64,000 nucleotides of DNA, taken from contig NC_015389.1 in the NCBI RefSeq assembly GCF_000195315.1, positions 992,001 to 1,056,000 on the forward strand, given 5' to 3'. Of this stretch, positions 1 through 8,781 are shown piece after piece. Origin of the DNA: Coriobacterium glomerans PW2. GTDB lineage: Bacteria; Actinomycetota; Coriobacteriia; Coriobacteriales; Coriobacteriaceae. A program made the position numbers and the translations under genes. The notes beneath the pieces are model-generated. The model made no database searches. It was given only the letters and a program-made list of their open reading frames with translations, and had not been told where the DNA came from. Each line of letters opens with the position of its first letter. Position 1 is the first letter of the stretch.

Positions 1-926
1 TCATGGATGGCGGCGTGCCCATCAAGCGACCGGTCTCCGGCATCGCGATGGGGCTCATCCAGGAGAACGGAAAGACCGTCGTGCTCTCCGACATCCAAGG
101 TATCGAGGATTTTCTCGGCGACATGGATTTCAAGGTGACCGGAACCGAGCGCGGCATCACCGCCCTGCAGATGGACAACAAGGCGACCGGCCTCACGTTC
201 GATATTCTTCGTCAGGCGCTCGAACAGGCAAGAGCCGGCCGGGCATTCATTCGCGGCAAGATGGTCGACGTCCTGCCCGAGCCCCGTTCCCAGACCCGTT
301 CCACCGCCCCGCGCATCGTGTCGGTGAGTGTGCCTGTTGACAAGATTCGCGAGGTCATCGGATCAGGCGGCAAGGTCATCCGCGGTATCCAAGATGAGAC
401 GGGCGCCTCGATCGACATTCAGGAGGATGGCACCGTCTACGTCGGCGGCACCGGCACCTCTGTCGAGGACGCCGTCGAGCGCATCAAGCTCATCGTGCAC
501 GTGCCCGAGCCGGGCGAGGAGTTCACCGGCCGGGTCGTCTCGGTTCAGCCGTTCGGCGCGTTCGTGTCGCTGCTGCCGGGCAAGGACGGTCTGCTGCACA
601 TCTCACGGGTGGCGCAGGGTCGCGTGGACAAGGTCGAGGACGTTTTGAACATAGGTGACGAGGTGAGGGTCCGCGTGCTCGAGGTCGACGATCGCGGAAA
701 GATCTCGCTCGACCGCATCGGCAAGCCTGAGGCACCTGCATCATCCGGTGGTCACGACGACCGAGCCCGTCGCAGCTCGAGTGATCACGAACGCGTCCGC
801 AGCCATGAGGATCACGGTCACGGCCGCCCCCGCAGCACCTCTGAGCATGATGGCGATCGCGATCGACCGCGCCGCTCTCCGGGAGATCGCGGTTGCGGTG
901 TGCCGCGCCGTCATCATGAGCGCTGA
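1..926 (+). CDS. pnp: Polyribonucleotide nucleotidyltransferase (PNPase), C-terminal part
   Basis: This is the 3' end of the phosphorolytic 3'-5' exoribonuclease used in mRNA turnover. The window opens inside the second RNase PH domain: the block MDGGVPIKRPVSGIAMG is internal to the family, so the ATG at base 3 is not the start. After a short linker comes a KH domain (about visible residues 104-165) with the GSGG RNA-binding loop. An S1 domain follows (about 171-235) with the FGAFV and DGLLHIS motifs. The last 65 residues are a low-complexity tail rich in His, Asp, Arg and Ser, typical of disordered RNA-binding ends. A strong terminator lies 50 bases downstream, so pnp ends its transcript here. 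Confidence 0.97.
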   Translation, partial: MDGGVPIKRPVSGIAMGLIQENGKTVVLSDIQGIEDFLGDMDFKVTGTERGITALQMDNKATGLTFDILRQALEQARAGRAFIRGKMVDVLPEPRSQTRSTAPRIVSVSVPVDKIREVIGSGGKVIRGIQDETGASIDIQEDGTVYVGGTGTSVEDAVERIKLIVHVPEPGEEFTGRVVSVQPFGAFVSLLPGKDGLLHISRVAQGRVDKVEDVLNIGDEVRVRVLEVDDRGKISLDRIGKPEAPASSGGHDDRARRSSSDHERVRSHEDHGHGRPRSTSEHDGDRDRPRRSPGDRGCGVPRRHHER

Positions 927-976
927 GCGGCCCTGAGATGATCCGGGTGAGCCCGATCTGAGTCGCGCTCGCGTGG

Positions 977-1010
977 AAAGGCGATTCGCTTCACCGCGAA
1001 TCGCCTTTTC
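977..1010 (+). terminator. Rho-independent terminator after pnp
   Basis: A perfect 13-bp stem (977-989 pairing with 996-1008) encloses a 6-base loop and is followed by TTTTC. It ends the pnp transcript. It also shows that any reading frame running through this point into the next gene is not translated from that far upstream. Confidence 0.9.
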
Positions 1011-1177
1011 TATGATCCGATCCGCAGCGATCGCGCAACGCGGCTTCTTGGTCTCGCAGAGTCGTTGGCTCTCGTGCGTTACGAGGTATGTCTATGGGTT
1101 GCTCCGCAGCTGCGGGGCTTTCAGCGAGACGGGATCGAGAAAAGCCGCGTATCATCTGTTTGTTTCTCCTGCTGTTC

Positions 1178-1206
1178 TTGGCAGGCATCTGCAGTTCGTT
1201 CATAAT
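1178..1206 (+). promoter_or_regulatory. Promoter of the pantothenate operon
   Basis: TTGGCA at 1178-1183 and CATAAT at 1201-1206 are 17 bases apart, a good sigma-70-type match. Transcription would begin near 1213, leaving a leader of about 20 bases before the GTG start at 1234. It lies between the pnp terminator and the first pan gene. Confidence 0.6.
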
Positions 1207-1233
1207 GAGCAATCAGCGAGCGGTGAGATCCGC

Positions 1234-2118
1234 GTGAAAGCCACGAGGTTGCAAGAGGCGATGCAAACGAGTGCAGGGTTCATAGGGGCTGGCAGGGTCG
1301 GCACGGCGCTCGGGCGCTATCTTGTCGCACGCGGTGTCGCGGTGTCCGGCTACGCGAGTCTGCATCGCTGCTCAGCCGAGTTCGCGGCCGAGTGCACCTC
1401 CTCGCGCGCCTTTGGGGACATCGGCGATCTCTGCTCGGCAGCCGATATCATCTTTCTGACAGTTCCCGATGAGGCCACCGCGCGCGTATGGCTTCAGATG
1501 CGTCGAACCACCGATCTGGACGGCGCGATCGTCTGTCACTGCAGCGGCTGCTTGACCTCGGAGGTCTTCGAGGGTGCCGCCCAGGAAGGCGCTCACGTCT
1601 GTTCGGCGCACCCCCTTCTTGCATTCAGCGATCCACTGTGCTCGCTCGCGAGCATCTCGCGCGCCCATATCGCGCTCGAGGGAGACGAGGTGGCAGTCGA
1701 TGCGCTTCGAGGGCTCTTCGAGCTCGCTGGCAACCCTATCCATCGTATCGATGCGGCGAGCAAGGTGCGCTATCACGCTGCGGCCGTGTTCGCGAGCAAC
1801 CTTGTCATCGCTCCGCTCAGCGTCGCGGTACGTCTGTTGGGCGAGGTCGGCATCAGCGAGCCGGATGCGCTCTCGGCGCTCGGGCCGCTCATCGAGGGCA
1901 ACGCGCACGCATTCTGCACCTCGGGTGCCGCCGCGCTCACCGGTCCCGCCGAACGCGGCGACACCGCGACGGTGGCCGAGCACCTGGCTGCACTCGATGC
2001 TCCGACCGCTGCGCTGTATCGTCATCTGACCCGCATGCTCATCGATCTCGCCCGTGTTGAGCACCCTGATCGCGACTACGCGCGATTGGCAGCCATCGTA
2101 GAGGAGAAGACTTCATGA
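1234..2118 (+). CDS. panG: Rossmann-fold/DUF2520 oxidoreductase, probable PanG-type ketopantoate reductase
   Basis: A 294-residue NAD(P)-binding protein. The dinucleotide loop GAGRVG is at residues 18-23. The N-terminal Rossmann half is followed by the mostly helical DUF2520 half (motifs [18 protein letters not shown]). It overlaps panB by 4 bases (ATGA) and leads panB-panC-panD. This position supports the missing pathway step, reduction of 2-dehydropantoate to pantoate, since no panE is present here. PanG is the known non-PanE reductase class with this architecture. I chose GTG 1234 because GGTGAG lies 6 bases upstream and a promoter and terminator precede it; ATG 1261 is the alternative. 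The reductase role is inferred from domain and context. Confidence 0.78.
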   Translation: MKATRLQEAMQTSAGFIGAGRVGTALGRYLVARGVAVSGYASLHRCSAEFAAECTSSRAFGDIGDLCSAADIIFLTVPDEATARVWLQMRRTTDLDGAIVCHCSGCLTSEVFEGAAQEGAHVCSAHPLLAFSDPLCSLASISRAHIALEGDEVAVDALRGLFELAGNPIHRIDAASKVRYHAAAVFASNLVIAPLSVAVRLLGEVGISEPDALSALGPLIEGNAHAFCTSGAAALTGPAERGDTATVAEHLAALDAPTAALYRHLTRMLIDLARVEHPDRDYARLAAIVEEKTS

Positions 2119-2942
2119 AGACCACGGTCACCACATTTCAGCAAGCAAAGGATGAGGGTCGCAAGCTCGCGATGCTCACCGCCTATGATTATTCGACGGC
2201 GCGCCTCATGGACGCGTCGGGTATCGATGCGATCCTGGTCGGCGACTCGCTCGGCATGACGATGCTCGGCTACGGTGACACGCTGTCGGTCACCATGGAG
2301 GATATGGTCCATCACACCCGTGCGGTCTCGCGCGGGGTTTCCGATGCGCTCGTCGTCGGCGATATGCCCTATCTGTCATACCACCTGTCAGTCGAGCAGG
2401 CGGTGGAAAACGCCGGTCGCCTCATCAAGGAGGGCGGTGCCCAGGCGATCAAGCTGGAGGGCGGCGCGCGCTTCGCCGCCGAGATCCGTGCGATCGTGCG
2501 GGCTTCCATCCCGGTCATGGGTCATCTGGGGCTCACCCCGCAGTCCGTCAACGCATTCGGGGGATTCAAGGTCCAAGGCAGAAGCGAGGCCGCCGCACAG
2601 CAGATTCTGGATGATGCCCGCGAGCTTGAGCGCGCCGGCGTGTTCGCCATCGTTCTCGAATGCATCCCCGCGGCCCTCGCCGAGGTGGTGAGCAAGTCGC
2701 TGAGTATCCCCACGATCGGCATCGGCTCCGGACCGCTCTGCGATGGGCAGATTCTCGTCTACCAGGACATGCTGGGAATGTATTCTGATCTCGCACCGAA
2801 GTTCGTCAGGCGATTCGCCGAGGTCGGAGCTCTCATGACCGAGGGTTTCAAAGCGTATCAGGCCGCGGTTCGCGACAGCTCGTTTCCCGCAGCCGAACAT
2901 GAGTTCAAGATCGATGACAGCGTGATCGAGCGGCTGCGTTGA
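2115..2942 (+). CDS. panB: 3-methyl-2-oxobutanoate hydroxymethyltransferase
   Basis: First committed enzyme of pantothenate synthesis. It transfers a hydroxymethyl group from methylene-tetrahydrofolate to 2-oxoisovalerate to give ketopantoate, in the cytosol. At 275 residues it has full family length. It shows the TIM-barrel signatures MLTAYDY near the start, the metal-binding [21 protein letters not shown] and MGHLGLTPQ. The start codon overlaps the stop of the preceding reductase gene (ATGA), which implies translational coupling. The panC reading frame begins about 24 bases after its stop. Confidence 0.97.
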   Translation: MKTTVTTFQQAKDEGRKLAMLTAYDYSTARLMDASGIDAILVGDSLGMTMLGYGDTLSVTMEDMVHHTRAVSRGVSDALVVGDMPYLSYHLSVEQAVENAGRLIKEGGAQAIKLEGGARFAAEIRAIVRASIPVMGHLGLTPQSVNAFGGFKVQGRSEAAAQQILDDARELERAGVFAIVLECIPAALAEVVSKSLSIPTIGIGSGPLCDGQILVYQDMLGMYSDLAPKFVRRFAEVGALMTEGFKAYQAAVRDSSFPAAEHEFKIDDSVIERLR

Positions 2943-2965
2943 GGGCAGCGGGAAAGGGGAGATCG

Positions 2966-3820
2966 GTGATCGAGATCGTACGTACCGTAGCAGAGATGAG
3001 AGCGCGAAGAGCCGCGTGGAGGCGGCAGGGTCTCAGCGTCGGCCTCGTGCCGACGATGGGATATCTGCACGAGGGACACGCCAGCCTGATCGAGACCGCC
3101 GCCGCCACCGACGACCGTGTGATCGTGAGCGTCTATGTGAACGAGCGTCAGTTCGGTCCCGGAGAGGATCTGGAGCGCTACCCGCGCGACATCGAGCGCG
3201 ATCTCGCGGTATGCGAGCGAGCCGGGGCGGACATTCTGTTCAATCCGGAGTCCGCCGAGATGTACGCTGCCGATCACAGCACGACCGTGCATATGGCCGG
3301 CATCACCGATGAGCTCTGCGGAAGGAGCCGTCCCGGTCATTTCGATGGGGTCTGTCTCGTCGTGTCCAAGCTGTTCAACATCGCGGAGCCCGATCGCGCT
3401 TATTTCGGTCAAAAGGATGCTCAGCAGCTGCTTGTCATCCGCCGCATGGTACGCGATCTCAACTTCAACATCGAGCTGATCGGCTGCCCGACCGTTCGCG
3501 AGCCCGATGGGCTCGCGAAGAGCTCGCGCAATGCCTACCTGAGTGACGATGAGCGCTCGGCGGCGCCCATCCTGCACCGAGCGCTCGCGTGCGGGCTCAC
3601 CTTATGCGAGCAGGGATGCCGCGATGCCTCGCGGGTTCGACGGGCCGTTTCGGATGCGCTCGCCGAGGAGCCGCTGGCGCAAGTTGAGTACGTCGAGGTC
3701 GTGAGCACAGATTCCGTGCAGCCGGTCGAGCGCATCGATGCCGAGGTGCTCTGTGCCATCGCGGTGCGCATCGGCGGAACCCGCCTCATCGACAACTTCA
3801 TGTTCGATCCGGAGCGCTGA
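2966..3820 (+). CDS. panC: Pantothenate synthetase
   Basis: Joins pantoate and beta-alanine with ATP via a pantoyl-adenylate. The product has 284 residues. The nucleotidyltransferase motifs are present: [10 protein letters not shown] (residues 29-38, the HIGH-like loop), FGQKDAQQ, and the KMSKS-like loop KSSRN. The usual VNPxQF segment reads VNERQF, so the conserved proline is replaced. I chose GTG 2966 because AGGGGA sits 5 bases upstream; an in-frame TTG overlapping the panB stop at 2939 is possible but has no ribosome site. It is the third gene of the pan operon and ends one base before the panD ATG. Confidence 0.96.
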   Translation: MIEIVRTVAEMRARRAAWRRQGLSVGLVPTMGYLHEGHASLIETAAATDDRVIVSVYVNERQFGPGEDLERYPRDIERDLAVCERAGADILFNPESAEMYAADHSTTVHMAGITDELCGRSRPGHFDGVCLVVSKLFNIAEPDRAYFGQKDAQQLLVIRRMVRDLNFNIELIGCPTVREPDGLAKSSRNAYLSDDERSAAPILHRALACGLTLCEQGCRDASRVRRAVSDALAEEPLAQVEYVEVVSTDSVQPVERIDAEVLCAIAVRIGGTRLIDNFMFDPER

Positions 3821-3821
3821 G

Positions 3822-4205
3822 ATGCGTCTCACGATGCTCAACGGCAAAATCCATCGAGCGACGATCACACAGGCCGAGCTCGATTACGTGGGCAGCATCA
3901 CGCTTGATCCGGTGCTGCTCGAGGCTGCCGGCATCTTGGAGTACGAGGCCGTGCAAGTCGTCGATCTCATGAACGGAAGCCGACTGGAGACCTATGTCAT
4001 CGCCGGCGCGCCAGGCAGCGGGGTGGTCTGTCTGAACGGGGCTGCAGCCAGGCTCGTCTCTCCTGGCGACAAGGTGATCATCATGAGCTACTGCTCCGTT
4101 GACGCGAGGGAGGCGCGCACTCATCGTCCGCGCGTCGTATTTGTCGACGATAGGAATCGCATCACGGAAACGATGCGCTACGAGCTGCACGGCGAGATCA
4201 GATAG
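3822..4205 (+). CDS. panD: Aspartate 1-decarboxylase proenzyme
   Basis: Makes beta-alanine from L-aspartate, the second substrate of PanC. The 127-residue proenzyme self-cleaves between Gly24 and Ser25 (YVGSITLD), creating the pyruvoyl cofactor from Ser25. That site and the GAAARLV segment near residue 75 are intact. GGAG at 3811-3814, 7 bases upstream, supports ATG 3822, which nearly abuts the panC stop. It is the last gene of the four-gene pathway cluster. Confidence 0.97.
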   Translation: MRLTMLNGKIHRATITQAELDYVGSITLDPVLLEAAGILEYEAVQVVDLMNGSRLETYVIAGAPGSGVVCLNGAAARLVSPGDKVIIMSYCSVDAREARTHRPRVVFVDDRNRITETMRYELHGEIR

Positions 4206-4541
4206 GGGTCCGAGCCGCCATGTTGGGTGGAGCGGCCAGCTGATGCTGACGGTTGGTGACAGCGTAGCCCGAATCCCTTCAAACTTCTTTTCGGATTTGA
4301 TCTCAGCAAGCATGATCAGCCGCGGCAAGCGACTCGGACCGCAATCGGACTCTGTCTTTATGACTCGGCTTGCCGCAAGCGATCCGTTGCGGCGATACTC
4401 ACTTGGATACTCCTTCATCTTGATCATTCGGTTCTCGTCGCTCATATCCTTATGTTGGGTATGTCCGGCTCAGGGTCAAGAAGACCTCGAACCGATCAGA
4501 TACAATGGGATGGATCGGTTCACGCGAAAGGAGCTGGTTTC
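4206..4541 (+). other. Intergenic region with long inverted repeat; no convincing gene
   Basis: These 336 bases separate panD from the sugar kinase. GCGGCAAGC at 4322-4330 is repeated in inverse at 4368-4376 around a 37-base core that can fold further (GACTCGGACC/GCAATCGGAC region). There is no T-run, so it does not look like a simple terminator. A weak -10 element (TACAAT, 4501-4506) could serve the kinase gene. A leftward open frame crosses this region but runs on antisense to panD and has no well-placed ribosome site, so I do not call it. Confidence 0.4.
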
Positions 4542-5489
4542 ATGAAAAAGGTCCTGTTGATAGGGGAGGCAATGGCGCTGTTCGCCGCCGAGGAGTCCGG
4601 GCCGCTGAAAGCCGCTCGGAGATATCGGAGGCTTTTGTCCGGGGCCGAGGTGAACGTCGCCATCGGTCTGCGCAGGCTCGGCGCGGCCTGCGCATATGTG
4701 ACCCGCTTGGGCGCAGACCCGCTCGGCCAGGCGATCGGTGATCGTCTTGCCGAGGAGGGAATCGATACGTCGTTTGTCTCCTTCGATGAGGAGTACCCGA
4801 CCGGTATCCAGCTGAAGGGCAAGACGGAGAAGGGCGATCCGGAGATCAGCTACTATCGGAAGGGCTCCGCCGCTTCTCACATGTCGCCAGCTCAGATAGA
4901 CGCGATAGATTTTGACGAGATCGGCCGCATCCACGTGACAGGTATACCCGCCGCCTTGTCGTCTGGCTGCCGTCAGGCCATCTTCGCTCTTGTCGAGCGG
5001 GCGCGCGAGCTGTCGATTCCGACCACGTTCGATCCGAACCTGCGCCCGGCGCTGTGGCCAAGCAGACAGGAGATGATCCGAGTCATCAATCTTTTAGCGA
5101 CCCGCTGCGACGTCGTGCTGCCGGGGCTCGCCGAGGGCCAGCTGCTGAGCGAATGCGCATCTGCTGAAGGGATCGCGAACTTCTATCTGTCTTCGGGCTG
5201 CAAAGCGGTGGTGATCAAGGAAGGACCCAGCGGCGCATACGCGGCGAGCGAAAGGGGTGGATCGAGGATCCGAGGATACAGGGCACCGCAGGTCGTGGAC
5301 ACGGTGGGAGCGGGCGACGGTTTCGCCGTCGGCCTCATCAGCGCTCTGCTGGAGGGCTTGGAACTCGAGGACGCCGTGGCTCGCGGCAACGCGATAGGCG
5401 CCATGCAGGTGAGCTGCCTCGGCGACAATGAGGGACTGCCCGATCGCCGCGCCCTCGATGCGTTCATGAGATGCGCGGCGCGAGTCTGA
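4542..5489 (+). CDS. PfkB-family sugar kinase, resembling 2-keto-3-deoxygluconate kinase
   Basis: A 315-residue ribokinase-fold kinase that phosphorylates a sugar or sugar acid in the cytosol. It shows the N-terminal GxAxNVA substrate-loop equivalent (GAEVNVAIGLRRLG), an internal DPNLRPALW segment typical of KDG kinase-like members, and the C-terminal PfkB signature DTVGAGDGF, whose aspartate is the catalytic base. AAGGAG at 4528-4533, 8 bases upstream, supports ATG 4542. It stands alone between panD and a tRNA gene, with no uronate-catabolism gene next to it, so the substrate is uncertain. Confidence 0.82.
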   Translation: MKKVLLIGEAMALFAAEESGPLKAARRYRRLLSGAEVNVAIGLRRLGAACAYVTRLGADPLGQAIGDRLAEEGIDTSFVSFDEEYPTGIQLKGKTEKGDPEISYYRKGSAASHMSPAQIDAIDFDEIGRIHVTGIPAALSSGCRQAIFALVERARELSIPTTFDPNLRPALWPSRQEMIRVINLLATRCDVVLPGLAEGQLLSECASAEGIANFYLSSGCKAVVIKEGPSGAYAASERGGSRIRGYRAPQVVDTVGAGDGFAVGLISALLEGLELEDAVARGNAIGAMQVSCLGDNEGLPDRRALDAFMRCAARV

Positions 5490-5633
5490 GGCGGGCGCAC
5501 CGAGGACGCGGCGCGCTCGCTTGCGATGCATGCGAAAGCATTCGATATTTGAGCGAGTTGTCGATTCTCAGACGACTCGAGCAAAGTCGTGGCGCGCGTC
5601 GTGCGTTTCTGTATAATCTTATCTCGTGTTCAC

Positions 5634-5710
5634 GCCCCATTAGCTCAGGGGATCAGAGCGTCTGCCTCCGGAGCAGAAGGTCGTAGGTTCGAATCCTACA
5701 TGGGGCACCA
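5634..5710 (+). tRNA. tRNA-Arg (anticodon CCG)
   Basis: A complete cloverleaf. The acceptor arm GCCCCAT pairs with ATGGGGC (5700-5706). The anticodon stem TCTGC/GCAGA encloses loop CTCCGGA, so the anticodon is CCG and the codon read is CGG. The T arm is GTAGG-TTCGAAT-CCTAC, and the 3' ACCA is encoded (5707-5710). A -10 element TATAAT at 5612-5617 lies just upstream. Confidence 0.95.
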
Positions 5711-5856
5711 CCGCGTTGGCGCCAGACTCGTCTCGGCACATCATCGCGCGGCGATACATGCGGGGTCACTTTCTTTCAGCACATCGCGACATTGGATGGG
5801 TCATGGCGTCTTCCTCGTCTCAAGTTTCGAAACCGGGGGACAGCCGAAGGGACCCT

Positions 5857-8622
5857 ATGAGACACGTCAGAGAGAGATCGCTCCGCGGACTCACTTCTGC
5901 CGAGGTCGAGGAGCGCATCGAACACGGCGACGTCAATGTCAGCATGGAAATAGAGACCAAATCGGTCGCACAGCTCATCTTTGAGAACCTTTTCACTCTG
6001 TTCAATCTCATGAACGCCGTTCTCGCGGTGCTCGTTCTCTTTACCGGATCGCTCAAGAATCTGTCGTTTCTCGCGGTCGTGATCTTGAATACGAGCATCG
6101 GTGTCATTCAATCGATCAGATCCAAGCGCATGGTCGATCGGCTCACGCTTCTCGCCACGAAGCGCGTCGTCGTTGTCCGCGATGGCGCTGAGGTCGACCT
6201 CGATCTCGAGCAGATCGTCATCGATGACATCGTCCGGCTCGGCCGCGGCGATCAGATACCTGCGGACTCCGTCGTGGTGACCGGCGAGGCACAGGTCAAC
6301 GAGAGCCTTCTGACGGGGGAGAGCGATCTCATTCGCAAGAAGCCGGGGTCCAAGTTGATGAGCGGCAGCTTCATTGATTCCGGTCTCATATACGCCCGAG
6401 TCGAGCACGTCGGCGCGGACAACTTCGTTTCGAAGATCAACAACGACGCGAAGTACGTGAAACCGGTCAATTCCGAGATCATGTCCGCTCTCGGATCCAT
6501 TGTGCGCTTCGCGAGCGTGGTCATGATTCCGCTCGGCGTGGCGCTGCTGTTCTCGAGCTTGCATGGGACCTATGTGCACTCGGACGCGCGCGCACTCGGC
6601 ACAACAATGTGGGGCTGGCTGGTGCAAGAGATCTCAGCCGGTCGCGTTCCCTCAGCCGAGCTGCTTTCCACCGCCGGTGCGCTTCTCGGCATGATACCGC
6701 AGGGTCTGGTTCTTCTCACCTCGACGGTTCTCGCTTTCGCGACGTTTCGACTCGCGCGGCGCCATGTGCTCGCACAGCAGCTCTATTGCATCGAGACGCT
6801 CGCTCGGGTCGATGTCTTGTGTCTGGACAAGACCGGCACGATCACCTCGGGCCGCATGGAGGTCGAGGGGACCTATCCCGTGCCCGTTCAAGGCGGGGAG
6901 GGATCGGCCGAGCCGGATGTGTCAGCCGATGTATCCGTTCTCGACTTCGCAGTTGCCAACATCGCGTGGGCGACCTCTGAGGACGCCAATGAGACGCTGA
7001 GAGCTTTGCTTGAGCACTACGGGGCCCGCGATGACATCCCTATAGAGGAACCCCTCGTCGTCGTTCCGTTCTCATCGGCGAGAAAATGGAGCGGAGCCAC
7101 GCTGCCGCAGGGATCCTTCGTCATAGGCGCGGCCCAGTTCGTTCTCGACTCCGAAGCCTACGCCGAGATCGAGCATGAGGTCGCCCGCCTTGCGGACACC
7201 AGTCGGGTCCTCGTGGCCGCCGAGGTCGCGCGCTTCTCAGATGACGGCGAGATCATCGGAGAGGCCCGTCCGATCGGTCTGGTGGCCATCCGCGACGAGA
7301 TCCGCAGCTCTGCAAGAGAGACGGTCGGCTATTTCAACGAACAAGGGGTCACGCTCAATGTGATTTCAGGCGACGATCCGCGAACAGCCTCATCGATCGC
7401 CAGAGTCGTCGGCATTCCCGACGCAGCCGCGTGGGTCGATGCGACGACGCTCGACACCGAAGCGAAGCTCGATGCGGCTGCTGATCGCTATCACGTGTTC
7501 GGAAGGGTGACGCCCTATCAGAAACGGGCGCTCGTGCAGGCGCTTCAGCGGCGCGGGCACACGGTGGCGATGACCGGGGACGGTGTGAACGATGTGCTTG
7601 CGCTCAAAGAGGCGGACTGCTCGATCGCTATGGCCGCCGGATCGGACGCGGCGCGCAACGTCGCCGAGATCGTGCTCGTCGATAACGATTTCTCCTCGAT
7701 GCCCGCGGTCGTCGCAGAGGGCCGCCGCTCCATCAACAATCTGCAGCGCTCCGCATCGCTGTTTTTGACCAAGACGCTGTTCTCCATGGCTCTCGCTGCG
7801 ATCTGCATCGCGTTTCCCCCCTATCCCTTCACCATTGTTCAGATGACGCTCATTAACTTTTTCTGCATCGGGTTTCCCGGCTTCGTCTTGGGCCTCGAGT
7901 CGAATCGCGCTCGCGTGGAGGGAGGATTTCTGTCCAACGTGCTCCGTCGAGCGCTGCCCGCATCGGCATCCGTCGTGATCTCCGCATGTCTGTGCATGGT
8001 CGCAGCGGTGTTATTCAGCTTCAGCGACGTGGTGTTCTCGACGATGTGCCTTGTCACCACCAGTGCGATCGGCACCTGTCTCATCTGGCGGATCTCACGT
8101 CCCTTCACGCCCCTGCGATGCGTGCTTCTCGCGAGCGTCGTAGCCGGTCTCCTTGCCGGCATCGTCGGATTTCCCGATCTGTTCTCCATCGCGCATCTCG
8201 CAGTCGACGAAGAGATCGTCATCGCCCTGATCGCGGTTGCGGGATGCGCGCTCTACTTCAAGCTGGCGCGCGCGCTCGATATGCGCCCTGCGCGTCTCAC
8301 GCGATCGGCGACTGGGTTCGGACGGGGTGTTCGCGTCCGACTCGGAGCCCGGGGTGCACCTTCCAAGGTGACCTCGACCGGTTCGCTCGCGAGAAGACTG
8401 GCGCGGCGCGCATGCAGCAAGCTGAGATCAAGAGGCGACAAAGCGGCCAAGCGCAGCGCCGCCGCCAGCGCCGCAAAAGCGCTCTCGCGCGCGCGGGCAG
8501 GCGAGCCGGTTGGCTCCGACCGCAGGGCTGCAGGGGGTTGCAAGCGCGTCGTAAAGTCCCCCCAGGGCATCCAAGTCAAGATGGGTCATCGCGGTCGAGA
8601 TGGAAAAAGGCGTCCTCATTGA
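5857..8622 (+). CDS. HAD-type cation-transporting P-type ATPase, substrate unknown
   Basis: An integral membrane ion pump driven by ATP. From ATG 5857 it has 921 residues: an N-terminal cytosolic segment, the A domain with TGES, the phosphorylation motif DKTGT (Asp324), and the hinge TGDGVNDVLALKEADC. The fourth transmembrane helix carries IPQGLVL where calcium or magnesium pumps have PEGLP, placing it in a poorly characterised subgroup. Paired C-terminal helices follow. AAGGGA 4 bases before 5857 supports this start; ATG 5803 and ATG 5758 are alternatives. From 8281 on, about 113 residues form a very basic Ala/Arg/Lys/Ser tail with no recognisable domain. Confidence 0.9.
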   Translation: MRHVRERSLRGLTSAEVEERIEHGDVNVSMEIETKSVAQLIFENLFTLFNLMNAVLAVLVLFTGSLKNLSFLAVVILNTSIGVIQSIRSKRMVDRLTLLATKRVVVVRDGAEVDLDLEQIVIDDIVRLGRGDQIPADSVVVTGEAQVNESLLTGESDLIRKKPGSKLMSGSFIDSGLIYARVEHVGADNFVSKINNDAKYVKPVNSEIMSALGSIVRFASVVMIPLGVALLFSSLHGTYVHSDARALGTTMWGWLVQEISAGRVPSAELLSTAGALLGMIPQGLVLLTSTVLAFATFRLARRHVLAQQLYCIETLARVDVLCLDKTGTITSGRMEVEGTYPVPVQGGEGSAEPDVSADVSVLDFAVANIAWATSEDANETLRALLEHYGARDDIPIEEPLVVVPFSSARKWSGATLPQGSFVIGAAQFVLDSEAYAEIEHEVARLADTSRVLVAAEVARFSDDGEIIGEARPIGLVAIRDEIRSSARETVGYFNEQGVTLNVISGDDPRTASSIARVVGIPDAAAWVDATTLDTEAKLDAAADRYHVFGRVTPYQKRALVQALQRRGHTVAMTGDGVNDVLALKEADCSIAMAAGSDAARNVAEIVLVDNDFSSMPAVVAEGRRSINNLQRSASLFLTKTLFSMALAAICIAFPPYPFTIVQMTLINFFCIGFPGFVLGLESNRARVEGGFLSNVLRRALPASASVVISACLCMVAAVLFSFSDVVFSTMCLVTTSAIGTCLIWRISRPFTPLRCVLLASVVAGLLAGIVGFPDLFSIAHLAVDEEIVIALIAVAGCALYFKLARALDMRPARLTRSATGFGRGVRVRLGARGAPSKVTSTGSLARRLARRACSKLRSRGDKAAKRSAAASAAKALSRARAGEPVGSDRRAAGGCKRVVKSPQGIQVKMGHRGRDGKRRPH

Positions 8623-8781
8623 TCAAATGAAGGGCTATGGGCTGCAGGAATAAGAGGGGTTTTCACAAAACCGTTCCTCAGATGTCGTCTTGCCGACTCA
8701 GGTGGTATCCTTTCGAGTGTGCTCAACATTTGTAACACCCAGCAGCTGCTTCGCTTGTCTGCAGACCAGGAAGAGGTCCTC

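Noticed and set aside
973-1233. In-frame upstream extension of the PanG-like protein
   Set aside because: It would translate through the pnp terminator and the operon's own promoter, and the added residues match no domain.
3798-4445. Leftward open frame opposite panD and the following gap
   Set aside because: More than half is antisense to panD, and the putative ribosome site touches the ATG. The sequence resembles no family.
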